Assembly: GCA_002918705.1 (NCBI GenBank)
Contig: PQKR01000002.1
Location: 682,001-746,000, forward strand
DNA from: Escherichia sp. ESNIH1
GTDB lineage: Bacteria; Pseudomonadota; Gammaproteobacteria; Enterobacterales; Enterobacteriaceae
Direction of reading: 5' to 3'
DNA: 64,000 nt
Each line of letters starts with the position of its first letter. Within the stretch, counting starts at the first letter, position 1. A program made the position numbers and the translations under genes. Under the pieces are notes generated by a model. That model worked only from the letters and a program-made list of their open reading frames with translations. It did not search any database and was not told the DNA's origin. Below, piece after piece: positions 51,308-61,148 of this stretch.

Positions 51308-51771
51308 GCCAGGCAGTTCCAATCCTCTTCTTCGAGGAAGGCTTTAAAGAAAAGCCATATATCGACACAGAAGGCTATCCGACGGTCGCAGGCGGTATCA
51401 AGATTGGGCCGAAAGGCGCAGCGTTGAAAAACTACACATTCACTGTGCCTCGTGCGGTAGGAGAGGTGTGGACTCAGGTATTTGTTGACAACGTAACCCG
51501 CGATTGCCGCAGCAACCCATCCATCTACGCCGCCATGCAGAAATGCAACCCAGCGAGGCAGGACATTCTCATCTCGATGGCCTATCAAATGGGCGTGGCA
51601 GGTCTGGCAGGTTTCAAGAACACTCTGGCGCTAATTGCCGCAGGTAAGTTCACAGAAGCCGCTAACGGTATGCTGAGCAGCAAGTGGGCTAGACAAACAC
51701 CTAATCGTGCCCATCGGCACGCAGAGGTGATGCGTACCGGCACCTATGACATCTACAAGGGGCTGATATGA
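51304..51771 (+). CDS. Phage endolysin, T4-type lysozyme (GH24)
   Basis: The endolysin cleaves peptidoglycan at the end of infection. The 155-residue protein has the T4 lysozyme catalytic spacing E-x8-D-x5-T: Glu12, Asp21 and Thr27. The C-terminal helices (QDILISMAYQMGVAGLAGFKNTLALI, TPNRAHRHAEVMRTG) match. There is no signal peptide or SAR anchor, so release should depend on a large-hole holin. Confidence 0.93.
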   Translation: MSQAVPILFFEEGFKEKPYIDTEGYPTVAGGIKIGPKGAALKNYTFTVPRAVGEVWTQVFVDNVTRDCRSNPSIYAAMQKCNPARQDILISMAYQMGVAGLAGFKNTLALIAAGKFTEAANGMLSSKWARQTPNRAHRHAEVMRTGTYDIYKGLI

Positions 51772-52094
51772 TCGCCTGGATTGCTATCATCTCTTCCATC
51801 GCTGTCGTGCTCCTGTTGCTCCAGCGCTTTACCAGTCTCGAATTTGTCAATCATGCCAAGCTGCTATTCAAAACGTGGTCTGTGTGGCTGACGTCTATCG
51901 GCGCAATGCTGAGCACGTCACCAGATGCGCTACTGGCTATCTGGGCTGGACTGCCTGATGAGTTAAAGCAGATGATCCCGTCTACCTGGATGACCTACAT
52001 CGGCCCGGGCCTAATCGCGTTGGGGGTGGCCTCTCAGTTCATCCGGCAGGACAAACTCCGCAGGGAGCGTGAGAAGCTGGAGCGCCGCTTATGA
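51768..52094 (+). CDS. Candidate holin
   Basis: This is a 108-residue protein with three possible membrane segments (about 1-20, 38-58, 76-92) and a basic C-terminus (RQDKLRREREKLERRL). Lying between the endolysin and spanin genes, it is the best holin candidate, though holins often precede the endolysin. Confidence 0.65.
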   Translation: MIAWIAIISSIAVVLLLLQRFTSLEFVNHAKLLFKTWSVWLTSIGAMLSTSPDALLAIWAGLPDELKQMIPSTWMTYIGPGLIALGVASQFIRQDKLRREREKLERRL

Positions 52095-52369
52095 TGGAGT
52101 TCTTCAAATCATTCGGCGGTGTGACGGCCATCGGCGCAATCATCGGCATTATCGTCGCCTACTTCACTGGCCGGTCAAAAGGCAAGTCCAAAGCTGAGCA
52201 GAAAGCCACTGAGCGTGAGACTGAAATCAAGCTCGAAGCCGAGCAGGCAGTAAGAAAGCGTACCGAAACCGTCAGCAAAGAGGCGTCCAATGTCAAAGAT
52301 ACTGTTTCCCGCATGCCTGGTAGCGCTGTTGACGACGAGTTGCTCCGTGACTGGACCAGAAAGGATTGA
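52091..52369 (+). CDS. Inner-membrane spanin (Rz-like)
   Basis: This is a 92-residue protein with an N-terminal membrane helix (VTAIGAIIGIIVAYFTG, about 10-26) and a periplasmic coiled coil rich in Glu and Lys, the plan of i-spanins. The partner lipoprotein gene begins inside it in another frame. Confidence 0.75.
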   Translation: MMEFFKSFGGVTAIGAIIGIIVAYFTGRSKGKSKAEQKATERETEIKLEAEQAVRKRTETVSKEASNVKDTVSRMPGSAVDDELLRDWTRKD

Positions 52370-52523
52370 AGTGGTGGACACGTCCTGTGCTTGGGTTAGC
52401 CCTATCATCCTCACTAGGGCAGACGTCCTCACGCTAAGCGACGATACGAAACGCGCCATCCTGACCCACAACAAGACATGGAAAGCTAACTGCGCTAATG
52501 GAAGCGCCGGAGAGAAGAAATGA
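52290..52523 (+). CDS. Outer-membrane spanin lipoprotein (Rz1-like)
   Basis: This is a 77-residue lipoprotein precursor with signal peptide MSKILFPACLVALLTTSC; the lipobox LTTSC puts the acylated residue at Cys18. It starts inside the i-spanin gene and overlaps it by 80 bp. The two proteins should join inner and outer membranes in the last step of lysis. Confidence 0.75.
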   Translation: MSKILFPACLVALLTTSCSVTGPERIEVVDTSCAWVSPIILTRADVLTLSDDTKRAILTHNKTWKANCANGSAGEKK

Positions 52524-52765
52524 CTACCGAACAATTTGCCTACTGGCTGCAAGGTTTCTGTGAGATTCACGGGGCACCACCAAGCGCAGAGCAGTGGGAG
52601 ATGATTAAAGAGCATCTCCAGACCTGCTTTGTAAAAATTACAGGCGCAGGCAGTGAAAAAACCATACAGCAAGGCCTACCACAATCACCTGCTGATTTGC
52701 CTGACTGGTTTAAAAGGACGCATACCCCTGTAAACACAGGAATGCCTTACACAGTCACCTGCTAA
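52520..52765 (+). CDS. Phage hypothetical protein, 81 residues
   Basis: This is a soluble protein (MTTEQFAYWLQGFCEIHGAP, QWEMIKEHLQTCFVKITGAG) with a Pro-rich end. Its start resembles proteins annotated only as hypothetical in lambdoid phages. It overlaps the o-spanin stop by four bases. Confidence 0.65.
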   Translation: MTTEQFAYWLQGFCEIHGAPPSAEQWEMIKEHLQTCFVKITGAGSEKTIQQGLPQSPADLPDWFKRTHTPVNTGMPYTVTC

Positions 52766-52776
52766 AAGGCTAAAGG

Positions 52777-52950
52777 ATGAGTTCTTACTCCATCTACAAC
52801 ATCATCTCCGGCATGTGCATCGGCGCATTAATCGCAACATGGGTTTATAACTGGCTCATGCAAAGGCAGGAACGCCGTCACCGCGAAGAAATCAGGAAGA
52901 TGCAGCGTGAGGTTGTGATGGAGATTAAAAGCGCTCACAAGCTCAATTAG
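52777..52950 (+). CDS. Small membrane protein, 57 residues
   Basis: One hydrophobic segment (YNIISGMCIGALIATWVYNWL, about 7-27) is followed by a strongly charged helix (MQRQERRHREEIRKMQREVV). AAAGG precedes the ATG. Function unknown. Confidence 0.6.
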   Translation: MSSYSIYNIISGMCIGALIATWVYNWLMQRQERRHREEIRKMQREVVMEIKSAHKLN

Positions 52951-53003
52951 GGCCATTACAAAGCGTCTCACCCGGGGCGCTTTAATCACATCGAGGACAA
53001 AGC

Positions 53004-53078
53004 ATGTTCGCAACTCAAGGTTTTGACGACCCGGTTAATTTCCGCAACGAATGGGATAAATCAACCCAAGGCCGTTGA
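53004..53078 (+). CDS. Possible 24-residue peptide gene
   Basis: MFATQGFDDPVNFRNEWDKS and four more residues, with a GAGG about nine bases upstream. It is very short and lies between a weak hairpin (AAAGCG/CGCTTT, 52960-52983) and the next gene. Real expression is uncertain. Confidence 0.3.
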   Translation: MFATQGFDDPVNFRNEWDKSTQGR

Positions 53079-53162
53079 CCACTGCAAAAGCCATTCACTG
53101 ATGCTCCTGCTGGCGTTACGTGCAGGCTATTAGTTGTCGGTTCATAAACACAGGAGACATAC

Positions 53163-53429
53163 ATGTCCATCAAACGTCAACAGTTGCCGCTGTACAAAGG
53201 CAAAGACCATCAAGTCCGCGCCCTTAAGATTAAAGAAATCCATCAGGATCCGGACGGCGCTGCATACCTCACGCCGGAAGACGAATCCTACCCTCAGTTT
53301 CAGGTGTCGGCTGAGTTCATGAGCGTGAACAAGCCGAAAGAGGGTGGCTACTACGTCGAGTCGGTAGATGGTCAGCCGTACTTCGTCGAAGCGAAAGACT
53401 TCACCAAAGAGTATTCACTGCTGAAGTGA
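53163..53429 (+). CDS. Phage hypothetical protein, 88 residues
   Basis: This is a soluble protein of mixed charge (MSIKRQQLPLYKGKDHQVRA, YVESVDGQPYFVEAKDFTKEYSLL). ACAGGAG precedes the ATG. Such proteins are seen before terminase genes of P22-like phages; function unknown. Confidence 0.7.
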   Translation: MSIKRQQLPLYKGKDHQVRALKIKEIHQDPDGAAYLTPEDESYPQFQVSAEFMSVNKPKEGGYYVESVDGQPYFVEAKDFTKEYSLLK

Positions 53430-53478
53430 TCATTACAGAGCATCTCTAGGGGTGCTCGATAATGACAAAGGAGATGCA

Positions 53479-53769
53479 ATGGCTAAGCCAAACCCTTTTC
53501 GCGTCATCAATGGCGATGATTCAGACCCAGAGCTTGAGCGCAGGAAAGAACTATGCAGGAAAGTGCTCAATGACATGCTGCAAAAAGTAGACGATGAAGA
53601 CATTCAGTCGATCTGCTTTGTTGCTGTCACGAACGGTGGTGACATTGTTCATGGGCGAAGTGTTGAAACCGACTACCACGCAATCCTGGGAGGGCTGAGT
53701 CGTCAGTCTTACGCTGTTAACCAGCTGCTTGACCAGGTTAATGTCAATTCATCAGAACAGGAATATTAA
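53479..53769 (+). CDS. Phage hypothetical protein, 96 residues
   Basis: The start MAKPNPFRVINGDDSDPELE is preceded by AAGGAG. A helical acidic N-terminus is followed by ICFVAVTNGGDIVHGRSVETDYHAILGGLSRQSYAVNQL. No domain is recognised. Confidence 0.65.
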   Translation: MAKPNPFRVINGDDSDPELERRKELCRKVLNDMLQKVDDEDIQSICFVAVTNGGDIVHGRSVETDYHAILGGLSRQSYAVNQLLDQVNVNSSEQEY

Positions 53770-53770
53770 G

Positions 53771-54043
53771 ATGGCAGACACACAAGAAACGGGTGGGACA
53801 GGCGCTCAACTCGGTGGAGCTGGCGGCATTAGCGCATCTCAGCGACTGCGACTCGATGTCCTCGCGCTGGTTCAATACGACACAGCAGCAGCAAAGCAGG
53901 CCATCGCAGAGATTGCAGATGATCCGCTGAAGCTTGAGCTGTTCAAGCGCCAGTACACGCTGGCACAAAGCGAACCCACAGCAGTATCCCGCACAACCAA
54001 AGCGCTACAGGGCATGAAAGAAGCTCTGCCGCTGTTTGAGTAA
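53771..54043 (+). CDS. DUF2560-like protein upstream of the terminase
   Basis: This 90-residue protein (RLRLDVLALVQYDTAAAKQAIAEIADDPLKLELFKRQYTLA) resembles the DUF2560 proteins often encoded just before the small terminase of P22-like phages. Function unknown. It starts one base after the previous stop. Confidence 0.65.
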   Translation: MADTQETGGTGAQLGGAGGISASQRLRLDVLALVQYDTAAAKQAIAEIADDPLKLELFKRQYTLAQSEPTAVSRTTKALQGMKEALPLFE

Positions 54044-54054
54044 GAGAGAAAGAT

Positions 54055-54555
54055 ATGACGACTGAGAACAAAGGCGGTCGTCCTTCCGACTACACAGAAG
54101 AGCTTGCCGAAATCATCTGCTTAAGACTGGCGGAGGGTGAGTCATTGCGCTCTGTCTGTCGGGATGAAGATATGCCTTCAAAACAAGCTGTGCTTCGCTG
54201 GCTGGCTCGCAATGAGGCGTTTCGTGCCCAATACGTGCGAGCGAAAGAAGAGGGCGCAGAAGCGATTGCAGAAGAGCTATTCGATATCGCTGACGACGGC
54301 TCCAATGACTGGATGGAAAAGCTCGACAAGGATGGTGAAGCTATCGGCTATCAGCTGAATGGCGAGCACGTCCAGAGATCAAAGCTGCGCATTGATACTC
54401 GTAAGTGGTATCTGTCGAAGATTATGCCGAAGAAGTATGGTGACCGCATTCAGCACGACCAGTCAATCACCATGAATAACTTGTCAGACGAAGAGCTGGA
54501 CAGAAAGCTTCAGGAGCTAAACGATGCACAATCTCAGCAGGGAGCAAAAGATTGA
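54055..54555 (+). CDS. Terminase small subunit (Sf6 gp1-like)
   Basis: TerS recognises the packaging site and starts headful packaging. The 166-residue protein resembles Sf6 gp1: GGRPSDYTEELAEIICLRLAEGESL and VLRWLARNEAFRAQYVRAKE form the helix-turn-helix DNA-binding part, and RIDTRKWYLSKIMPKKYGD follows. It does not resemble P22 gp3, so the small subunit is a different module from the P22-type head genes beside it. Confidence 0.9.
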   Translation: MTTENKGGRPSDYTEELAEIICLRLAEGESLRSVCRDEDMPSKQAVLRWLARNEAFRAQYVRAKEEGAEAIAEELFDIADDGSNDWMEKLDKDGEAIGYQLNGEHVQRSKLRIDTRKWYLSKIMPKKYGDRIQHDQSITMNNLSDEELDRKLQELNDAQSQQGAKD

Positions 54556-55972
54556 GCTGGTAAAGCTGCTTGAAGAAAAGAAGCGCCGTGCTGATGTATA
54601 TCGGTACAGGAGCTACTACCAGACGCGCTATCCCTGGCAGCGTAATTTTATTGCGAAGACCGCTGAATTCAGGCAATGCGCACTCATCGCTGCTAACCGT
54701 GTTGGCAAGACGGACACGGCAACCTATATCGATGCTATCCACCTGCTTGGTGAGTACCCTGAAGGCTGGGAAGGCCATAAGTTCGATCATGCGCCGCTGA
54801 TGTGGTGCCTAGGCTATTCTGGCGAGAAGTGTCGAGACCTTCTTCAGGCTGCCATACTCGGCAAGAAGGTTAATGGTGAGTTCAGTGGCGGGCTTGTACC
54901 TGCAGATCGCATTGTATCCACTGAGCCAATGACTGGCACGCCAAACGCTGTACGTTCAGCTTATATCAGGCACAGCAGCGGTGACCTAAGCAAGGTGCAG
55001 TTCTGGTCTTACACGCAGGGGCAGCACGCCCTGATGGGTGATGACATCGACTGGTTCCACATCGATGAGGAGCCAGAAGACCAGACAATCTATCCGCAGG
55101 TGCTGACCCGCACGGCCACAGGCGACAAAGGCCGAGGAGGTCGTGGCATCCTGACATTCACGCCAGAGAACGGACGCACAGAACTGGTAATCAAACTGCT
55201 AGACGACCCTGCCGACTCGCAATTCTGCATGAACGTTGGCTGGGATGACGCTCCACACCTTACCGAAGAGACCAAGCGCAGCCTCCTTGAATCTTACCCA
55301 CCCCATCAGCGAGATATGCGTACGAAAGGCATACCAATGCTCGGGCAGGGGCGGATATTCGACTTTAGCGAAGATCGCATCACCTGCGAGCCATTCCCAA
55401 TACCCAAGCATTACATGGTTATCGACGGCATGGACTTCGGCTGGGATCACCCGCAAAGCCGTGTGCAACTTGCTATAGACATGGACAGCGAGACTTTCTA
55501 CGTCACTAAGGCATGGAAGGCCAGCAAGACGTCACCTGCTGAAGCGTGGGGTGCAACTAAGTCATGGGCTAATCGCGTGCCTACCTCATGGCCTCAGGAC
55601 GGCTTACAGACTGAGAAGGGTAGCGGGTTGCAGCAGAAGTCATATTACGCCGATGCTGGCTTCCTGATGCTTCCAGAGCCTGCACAGTGGCCTGATGGTT
55701 CTAGGTCAGTTGAAGCCGGATTGTTTGAGCTTCACGACCTGATGAGCTCAGGCCGGTTCAAAGTGTTCGCCGGTCTGCGTGACTGGTTCGAAGAATTCAA
55801 CTTCTATCATCGTGACGACAAGGGGCGCATCGTGAAGATCCGAGATGACCTCCTCGACGCCACTCGTTACGCCTACATGATGCGGCGATTTGCCAAGCGC
55901 TACGGCGATATCGGCATCGTTAAAGAAAAAGTAATGCCTGCACCAATTCGCCCAATCTCCCGGAGTAGATAA
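54524..55972 (+). CDS. Terminase large subunit
   Basis: TerL is the packaging ATPase and headful nuclease. The 482-residue protein has Walker A AANRVGKTD (about residues 56-64), Walker B WFHIDEEP, and a C-terminal RNase H-like nuclease with acidic motifs IDGMDFGWDHPQ and DDLLDATRYA. It overlaps terS by 32 bp in another frame. Confidence 0.94.
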   Translation: MHNLSREQKIELVKLLEEKKRRADVYRYRSYYQTRYPWQRNFIAKTAEFRQCALIAANRVGKTDTATYIDAIHLLGEYPEGWEGHKFDHAPLMWCLGYSGEKCRDLLQAAILGKKVNGEFSGGLVPADRIVSTEPMTGTPNAVRSAYIRHSSGDLSKVQFWSYTQGQHALMGDDIDWFHIDEEPEDQTIYPQVLTRTATGDKGRGGRGILTFTPENGRTELVIKLLDDPADSQFCMNVGWDDAPHLTEETKRSLLESYPPHQRDMRTKGIPMLGQGRIFDFSEDRITCEPFPIPKHYMVIDGMDFGWDHPQSRVQLAIDMDSETFYVTKAWKASKTSPAEAWGATKSWANRVPTSWPQDGLQTEKGSGLQQKSYYADAGFLMLPEPAQWPDGSRSVEAGLFELHDLMSSGRFKVFAGLRDWFEEFNFYHRDDKGRIVKIRDDLLDATRYAYMMRRFAKRYGDIGIVKEKVMPAPIRPISRSR

Positions 55973-58159
55973 ATGGCCGATACCAATGAGAAATTGCAGA
56001 CCATTCTCCGGAAGTTCGATCGGGACTGGTCGGCAAGCGACGAGGCCAGGACAGAGGCAAGCAACGACTTATTCTTCTCCCGAGTATCACAATGGGATGA
56101 CTGGCTGAGCGACTACACAACGCTTCAGTATCGCGGGCAGTTCGACGTTGTTAAGCCGAAGGTCCGCAAGCTCGTTGCTGAGATGCGGAAAAACCCAGTC
56201 GATGTGCTGTATAAGCCGAAGGATGGAGCCAGCCCTGATGCTGCTGACATCCTGATGGGAATGTACCGCACAGATATGCGGCACAACACTGCGAAGATAT
56301 CTGTCAACGTCGCAGTCCGTGAGCAGATAGAGGCTGGCGTCGGTGCCTGGCGTCTGATTACGGAGTACGAAGACCAGAACCCTACCAGCAATAACCAGAT
56401 TATCCGGCGCGTGCCCATTCACGAGGCTTGCTCCCATGTCGTGTGGGACAGCAACGCCAAGCAGCTCGACAAGAGCGATGCGCTGCACTGCACCATCATC
56501 AGCGCGATGAGTAAAGACGGCTGGGATGCGTTTGCTGAAGAGCATGGTCTTGATGCTGATGACTACCCTACCTTCCAGTCTCCATCCTCCAACTGGATAT
56601 TCCCCTGGGCAACCAGCGAAACATTCTACGTCGGCGAATACTATGAGGTGGAAGAGAAGAAAGAGACGGTATTCATATATCAGGATCCGCTGACAGGTGA
56701 GCCGGTTAGCTACTTCAAAGCCGATATCAAAGACGTTATCGATGAGCTAGCAGAAAAAGGCATGGAGAAGATTGGCGAGCGCAAGGTTAAGCGCCGCCGG
56801 GTCTACAAAAGCCTCATCACCATGACCGAAATACTGAAAGATCGTGAGCGCATTGCTGGCGAGCATATCCCTGTTGTGCCGGTGTATGGCGAGTGGGCAT
56901 TTGCTGGCGACAAGGAAGTGTACGAGGGCATTGTTCGTGGCACCAAAGACGGGCAGCGCCTGCGTAACATGATCATGTCGTTCAACGCTGACATCGTGGC
57001 CGTGAAGCCTCAGCGCGTGCCTTACTTCTACCCTGAGCAGGTTGCAGGGTATGAACAGATGCACGATAGTGGCAACGCCTATCGCTACAAACTCATCAAT
57101 CGCACCGATGAAAATGGTAATGATCTCCCGCCAGGCCCTATTCAGTTCGAGGAGCCGGTTCAGGTTCCACAGGCCAATGCCTACATGCTCGAAGCTGCAA
57201 CCAACGCGGTTGAGCAGACAGCCAGTGTTGGTCTTGACGCGAATGACATCGGTGGACAGCAGGTGGCTTTCGACACCGTCAACCAGATCAACATGCGTGC
57301 CGACCTGGATACCTATGTGTTTCAGGACAACCTTGCCACAGCAATGCGTCGTGACGGCGAGATATACGCGGCGATGGTTAGCGATATCTACGACGTGCCA
57401 CGTAACGTTACGATGACACTGGAGGATGGCAGCGAGAAAGAGGTTCAGCTCTATTCACAGGAGCTAGACCTTCAGACCGGCACTGTCGTCACGCTAAACG
57501 ATATCCGTGGCCGCTATGAGTGCTACACAGACGTTGGGCCATCGTTCCAGTCGATGAAAGACCAGAGCCGGGCGCAGCTGGCAGAACTGCTTAATGCGCC
57601 TGGACTCATGCAGGCTAACCCTGATATGTGGAATGTGTTGCTTCTTCAGTTCCTTGAACTGCTGGACGGCAAGGGCATGGATATCACACGTGATTACGCC
57701 AACAAGCAGCTCGTGGTCAGAGGACTGAAGCAGGCAGAAACGCCGGAAGAGCAGCAATGGCTGATGGAGGCTCAACAGCAACAGGAGCAGCCTAACCCTG
57801 AGCAGCTCGTTGCCCAAGGCCAGTACATGGCGGGGCAGGCAGAGCTAATAAAAGCACAGAACGAGGATAAGAAGATCGCAGTTGAAGCGGCCAAGGTTGA
57901 AGCTCAGAACCAGCTTGCAGCAGCTAAGATTGCCGAAATCCTCAACGGCGTTGACCTGGATAAGCAGAAGGAATTACGCCAGGCGCTCGAAACCATCTCC
58001 AAATTCCAGCAACAGAGCAGCAACGATGCACGCGCTAATGCTGAGTTAATCCTTAAAGGCAACAGTCAGGCGCACACCCAGCGCATGGACGTTGCCAGCA
58101 TCCTGCAATCGCAGAGACAAACTTCACCCTCCGGCGGCGTAGCCGAGACACCTCAATAA
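55973..58159 (+). CDS. Portal protein (P22 gp1-like)
   Basis: The portal forms the 12-subunit ring at one capsid vertex through which DNA is packaged and ejected. The 728-residue protein aligns with P22 gp1 (725) from [13 protein letters not shown] and [11 protein letters not shown] to the end SVAETPQ-like tail. The C-terminal 100 residues are Gln/Ala-rich helices, the barrel region of P22 portal. Confidence 0.97.
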   Translation: MADTNEKLQTILRKFDRDWSASDEARTEASNDLFFSRVSQWDDWLSDYTTLQYRGQFDVVKPKVRKLVAEMRKNPVDVLYKPKDGASPDAADILMGMYRTDMRHNTAKISVNVAVREQIEAGVGAWRLITEYEDQNPTSNNQIIRRVPIHEACSHVVWDSNAKQLDKSDALHCTIISAMSKDGWDAFAEEHGLDADDYPTFQSPSSNWIFPWATSETFYVGEYYEVEEKKETVFIYQDPLTGEPVSYFKADIKDVIDELAEKGMEKIGERKVKRRRVYKSLITMTEILKDRERIAGEHIPVVPVYGEWAFAGDKEVYEGIVRGTKDGQRLRNMIMSFNADIVAVKPQRVPYFYPEQVAGYEQMHDSGNAYRYKLINRTDENGNDLPPGPIQFEEPVQVPQANAYMLEAATNAVEQTASVGLDANDIGGQQVAFDTVNQINMRADLDTYVFQDNLATAMRRDGEIYAAMVSDIYDVPRNVTMTLEDGSEKEVQLYSQELDLQTGTVVTLNDIRGRYECYTDVGPSFQSMKDQSRAQLAELLNAPGLMQANPDMWNVLLLQFLELLDGKGMDITRDYANKQLVVRGLKQAETPEEQQWLMEAQQQQEQPNPEQLVAQGQYMAGQAELIKAQNEDKKIAVEAAKVEAQNQLAAAKIAEILNGVDLDKQKELRQALETISKFQQQSSNDARANAELILKGNSQAHTQRMDVASILQSQRQTSPSGGVAETPQ

Positions 58160-58172
58160 GAGAGAGTTAATC

Positions 58173-59081
58173 ATGACCGATACCACCGAAATTCAGGTAA
58201 CTGAAGGCTCAACCGCGCACGTCGATAATGCGGCGGCATCCGCAGTCGATACAGCGTCACATGCCAGTGATGATGGTGTGCACGATGAGGGCTTCGAGAT
58301 TGTCCTGAAGGACGATGAGACCAAACCTAAGCAGGATCCGGCAGTCAATGCGCAGTTTGCACAGCGCCGCCTTGAGCGCAAGCGTCAGCGCGAGCTTGAG
58401 CAACGGGCAGAGGCAGTGCAGCGCGGAGAAATCCCGGAAGACCTGCGGGTAAAACCTGAGTTGCCAGCGCAGCCAGACTACAACGACTTCTTCTCGGATG
58501 AAGCGCTGGAGAAATATGGCTGGGACACGAATCGTGCACAGGCTGCCTTTAATCAGGCCAGCAATGAATGGCACATGAATGCGCTGGACGCCCGCAGCAA
58601 TGCAGTAGCAGAGCAGGGGCGCAAGACTCAGGAGTTTACCCGACATTCAGCAAAAATCGTTGAGGCAGTACGTAAGCACTACGATGCGGCAGAGAAATTA
58701 AACCTGCCGGATTATCAGGAGAAAGAGGAAGTGTTCCGCCAGGCTGTGCCGCCTGATGTGGACACAACCATCATGGATCTCTTCCCTGAGAAATCGGCAG
58801 CAATCATCTATCACCTGGGGTCAAACCCGGAGAAATTACGCCGCATCTTAGCGCTGGACGGTCAGCGTGCGCTCATCGAACTCACCAGGTTATCTGAACA
58901 ATTAACTCTCAAGCCTCGTGCTAATGCGAGATCTAACGCCCCGCAGGCAGATGAGCCTGTGCAGGGCAGTGTTGCCGCTGCAAACGTATCAGCCATTCAG
59001 AAGAAGATGGATGAAGCAGCGAAGAAAGGCGACACAGAAGCTTATCGCAAGTACAAGGCTCAGCTTAAAGGAATCAAATAA
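58173..59081 (+). CDS. Scaffolding protein (P22 gp8-like)
   Basis: gp8 guides coat assembly and leaves the procapsid intact for reuse. The 302-residue protein (303 in P22) is acidic at the N-terminus, largely helical, and ends with the basic helix-loop-helix coat-binding segment ([28 protein letters not shown]). The stop overlaps the coat gene start by one base. Confidence 0.95.
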   Translation: MTDTTEIQVTEGSTAHVDNAAASAVDTASHASDDGVHDEGFEIVLKDDETKPKQDPAVNAQFAQRRLERKRQRELEQRAEAVQRGEIPEDLRVKPELPAQPDYNDFFSDEALEKYGWDTNRAQAAFNQASNEWHMNALDARSNAVAEQGRKTQEFTRHSAKIVEAVRKHYDAAEKLNLPDYQEKEEVFRQAVPPDVDTTIMDLFPEKSAAIIYHLGSNPEKLRRILALDGQRALIELTRLSEQLTLKPRANARSNAPQADEPVQGSVAAANVSAIQKKMDEAAKKGDTEAYRKYKAQLKGIK

Positions 59082-60385
59082 TGGCTCTTAATGAAGGTCA
59101 AATGGTAACCCTCGCAGTAGACGAGGTTATCGAAACAATGCAGAACATCATGCCGATGGTTAGCAAGGTGGAGAAATACACCCCGCCGGGCCGTGAAATG
59201 CAGCGTGGTGACAACACGATCTGGATGCCTATCGAGCAGGAAGCGCCCACTCAGCGCGGCTGGGACCTGACAGACAAGGAAACCGATCTTCTCGAACTGA
59301 ACGTAAAAGTAACGCTCGATGACCCGGATAACGATTTCTTCGAGCTCCGTGCTGACGACGTCCGAGACGAAAGCACTTATCGCCGCCGCATTGCAGCTTC
59401 AGCGAAAAAGCTGGCTAACAATGTTGAGCTCGACATTGCCCGCACCGCGGTTGATATGGGGTCTCTGATTGTTACCAGCACCACCAACCTATCCAACACA
59501 AACACTGGCTGGAACTTCATCTCTGAAGCCGAGACGCTGATGTTTGCGCGAGAGTTGAACCGGGATGCTGGGCTGACCTACTTCTTCAACCCAATCGACT
59601 ACAACAAAGCCGGACAGGATCTGATTAACAAAGATTTCTACGGCCGAGTTCAGGATGACGCCTACCGTAATGGGACAATCCAGAAGCAGGTTGCCGGTTT
59701 TAACGATGTTATGCGCTCCCCTAAACTGCCTACGCTGGTTGGGTCCACCGCTACTGGTGTAACAGTTTCTGGCGCGCAGAAGTTTAAGCCCCAGGCATGG
59801 CGCTTAGATGAGCAGAATAGCCGTGAGAACGTGGATAACCGCTTCGCGGTAGTCAACGTAAGCTCAGGCACCGGCTTTAAACGTGGCGATAAAATTTCCT
59901 TCGCAGGCGTCAAGTTCCTGGCGCAGATGGCGAAGAACGTACTGGTTCAGGACGCGACATTCTCTGTCGTGGCTGTGAACGGTAATGCTCTCACTATCAC
60001 TCCGAAGCCGATCGCACTGGATGACACCTCGTTAACCGCTGCTGAGCGCGCCTATGCGAACGTTAACACCTCGCTGGCTGCCGGTGCTGCAATTAACGTA
60101 CTGAACACCGACACCGCGCCGACTAACGTGTTCTGGGCTGATGACTCTATCCGTCTGGTGTCTCAGCCGATCCCGCTGAACCACAGCCTCTTCTCCGGCA
60201 TGAAGTCCGAAAGCTTCAGCATTCCGGGAACTGGCCTTAATGGCGTTATTGCCTTCCAGGGTGATATCTCCACGCTGGGCGGTAAGTGTCGTATTGCGCT
60301 GTGGTACAAGTCCACTGCCGTGCGTCCGGAAGCTATCGGTGTTGGTCTGGCGAATCAGGACGTCGCAACCGCCATTGAAGGCTGA
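59081..60385 (+). CDS. Major coat protein (P22 gp5-like)
   Basis: This is the HK97-fold major capsid protein, 434 residues against 430 in P22, starting [20 protein letters not shown]. It includes the I-domain region around [19 protein letters not shown] and [23 protein letters not shown] terminator-like hairpin follows. Confidence 0.97.
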   Translation: MALNEGQMVTLAVDEVIETMQNIMPMVSKVEKYTPPGREMQRGDNTIWMPIEQEAPTQRGWDLTDKETDLLELNVKVTLDDPDNDFFELRADDVRDESTYRRRIAASAKKLANNVELDIARTAVDMGSLIVTSTTNLSNTNTGWNFISEAETLMFARELNRDAGLTYFFNPIDYNKAGQDLINKDFYGRVQDDAYRNGTIQKQVAGFNDVMRSPKLPTLVGSTATGVTVSGAQKFKPQAWRLDEQNSRENVDNRFAVVNVSSGTGFKRGDKISFAGVKFLAQMAKNVLVQDATFSVVAVNGNALTITPKPIALDDTSLTAAERAYANVNTSLAAGAAINVLNTDTAPTNVFWADDSIRLVSQPIPLNHSLFSGMKSESFSIPGTGLNGVIAFQGDISTLGGKCRIALWYKSTAVRPEAIGVGLANQDVATAIEG

Positions 60386-60388
60386 TGA

Positions 60389-60412
60389 TAAGGGGCTTCG
60401 GCCCCTTTCTTA
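60389..60412 (+). terminator. Terminator-like hairpin after the coat gene
   Basis: AAGGGGC and GCCCCTT pair around TTCG and are followed by TCTT. It probably lowers expression of the tail genes relative to coat, or stabilises the coat mRNA end. Confidence 0.7.
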
Positions 60413-60424
60413 CTGGAGAAAGCC

Positions 60425-60697
60425 ATGAGCACAATGCTTTACAAAGAAGGCAAGGGAACGCGCGTCTGGGGCAAGCAGTACAAAACCATCGTCGTGAAAG
60501 ATGATGAAGTGCGGGAGTATATTGCCGAGGGATGGCACAAGCACCCTGACGATGTTCATGCTCCTAAAGCTGAGCAGACCAAAATCAAGCGCACCCGTAA
60601 GACCAACGCCGAAGCGGCTGAAGAGGTAGATGATGGACATGTCGACGAAGGGCGATTTGGTTCTAGCGGCGCTTCGGAAGCTGGGGATAGCGTCTGA
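60425..60697 (+). CDS. Hypothetical protein between coat and gp4 genes
   Basis: This 90-residue protein has a basic N-terminal part ([38 protein letters not shown]) and an acidic, disordered end. The start resembles small proteins found after coat genes of P22-like phages. It overlaps the gp4 gene by 68 bp. Confidence 0.7.
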   Translation: MSTMLYKEGKGTRVWGKQYKTIVVKDDEVREYIAEGWHKHPDDVHAPKAEQTKIKRTRKTNAEAAEEVDDGHVDEGRFGSSGASEAGDSV

Positions 60698-61148
60698 TGC
60701 AACCCTTACCGATGTAGAGCCGCAGTCAGTCGAGGATGCTGTTAACGACCTCGAAATGATGATGGCTGAGTGGTATCAGGATGGCGCAGGAATTATCACT
60801 GGCTACGTTTTCTCATCTGAAGATAACCCGCCAGCTACCGGCGATGAGCACGGCATGCGGTCGTCAAAGGTGAGTGCGGTTGTTTTCAATCTGGCAGTGA
60901 GAATTGCCCCTGATTACAACATCGATCCAAACTCCAAAATCGTCATGAGCGCCCGCAACGGGAAAGAGTTGCTCTACAAATCCACCGCTCTCACCCGGGC
61001 AGAAAGCTCAGGCCGCCTCTGTTATCCCAATCGCATGCCAGTTGGTTCCGGCAATCGCGGAGCAACGCTGAGCAATATCAACTTCTACCACAGACGGGAA
61101 AAGAAAGATGCCGACAGTTCAACTCCCTCTGATGAAGGGGATTGGTAA
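60630..61148 (+). CDS. Tail accessory factor (P22 gp4-like)
   Basis: gp4 binds the portal after packaging and forms the first ring of the tail. The 172-residue protein matches P22 gp4 ([55 protein letters not shown]). Several starts are close together; the first ATG has GAGG at a suitable distance. P22 gp4 also has muramidase activity, not assessable here. Confidence 0.93.
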   Translation: MMDMSTKGDLVLAALRKLGIASDATLTDVEPQSVEDAVNDLEMMMAEWYQDGAGIITGYVFSSEDNPPATGDEHGMRSSKVSAVVFNLAVRIAPDYNIDPNSKIVMSARNGKELLYKSTALTRAESSGRLCYPNRMPVGSGNRGATLSNINFYHRREKKDADSSTPSDEGDW

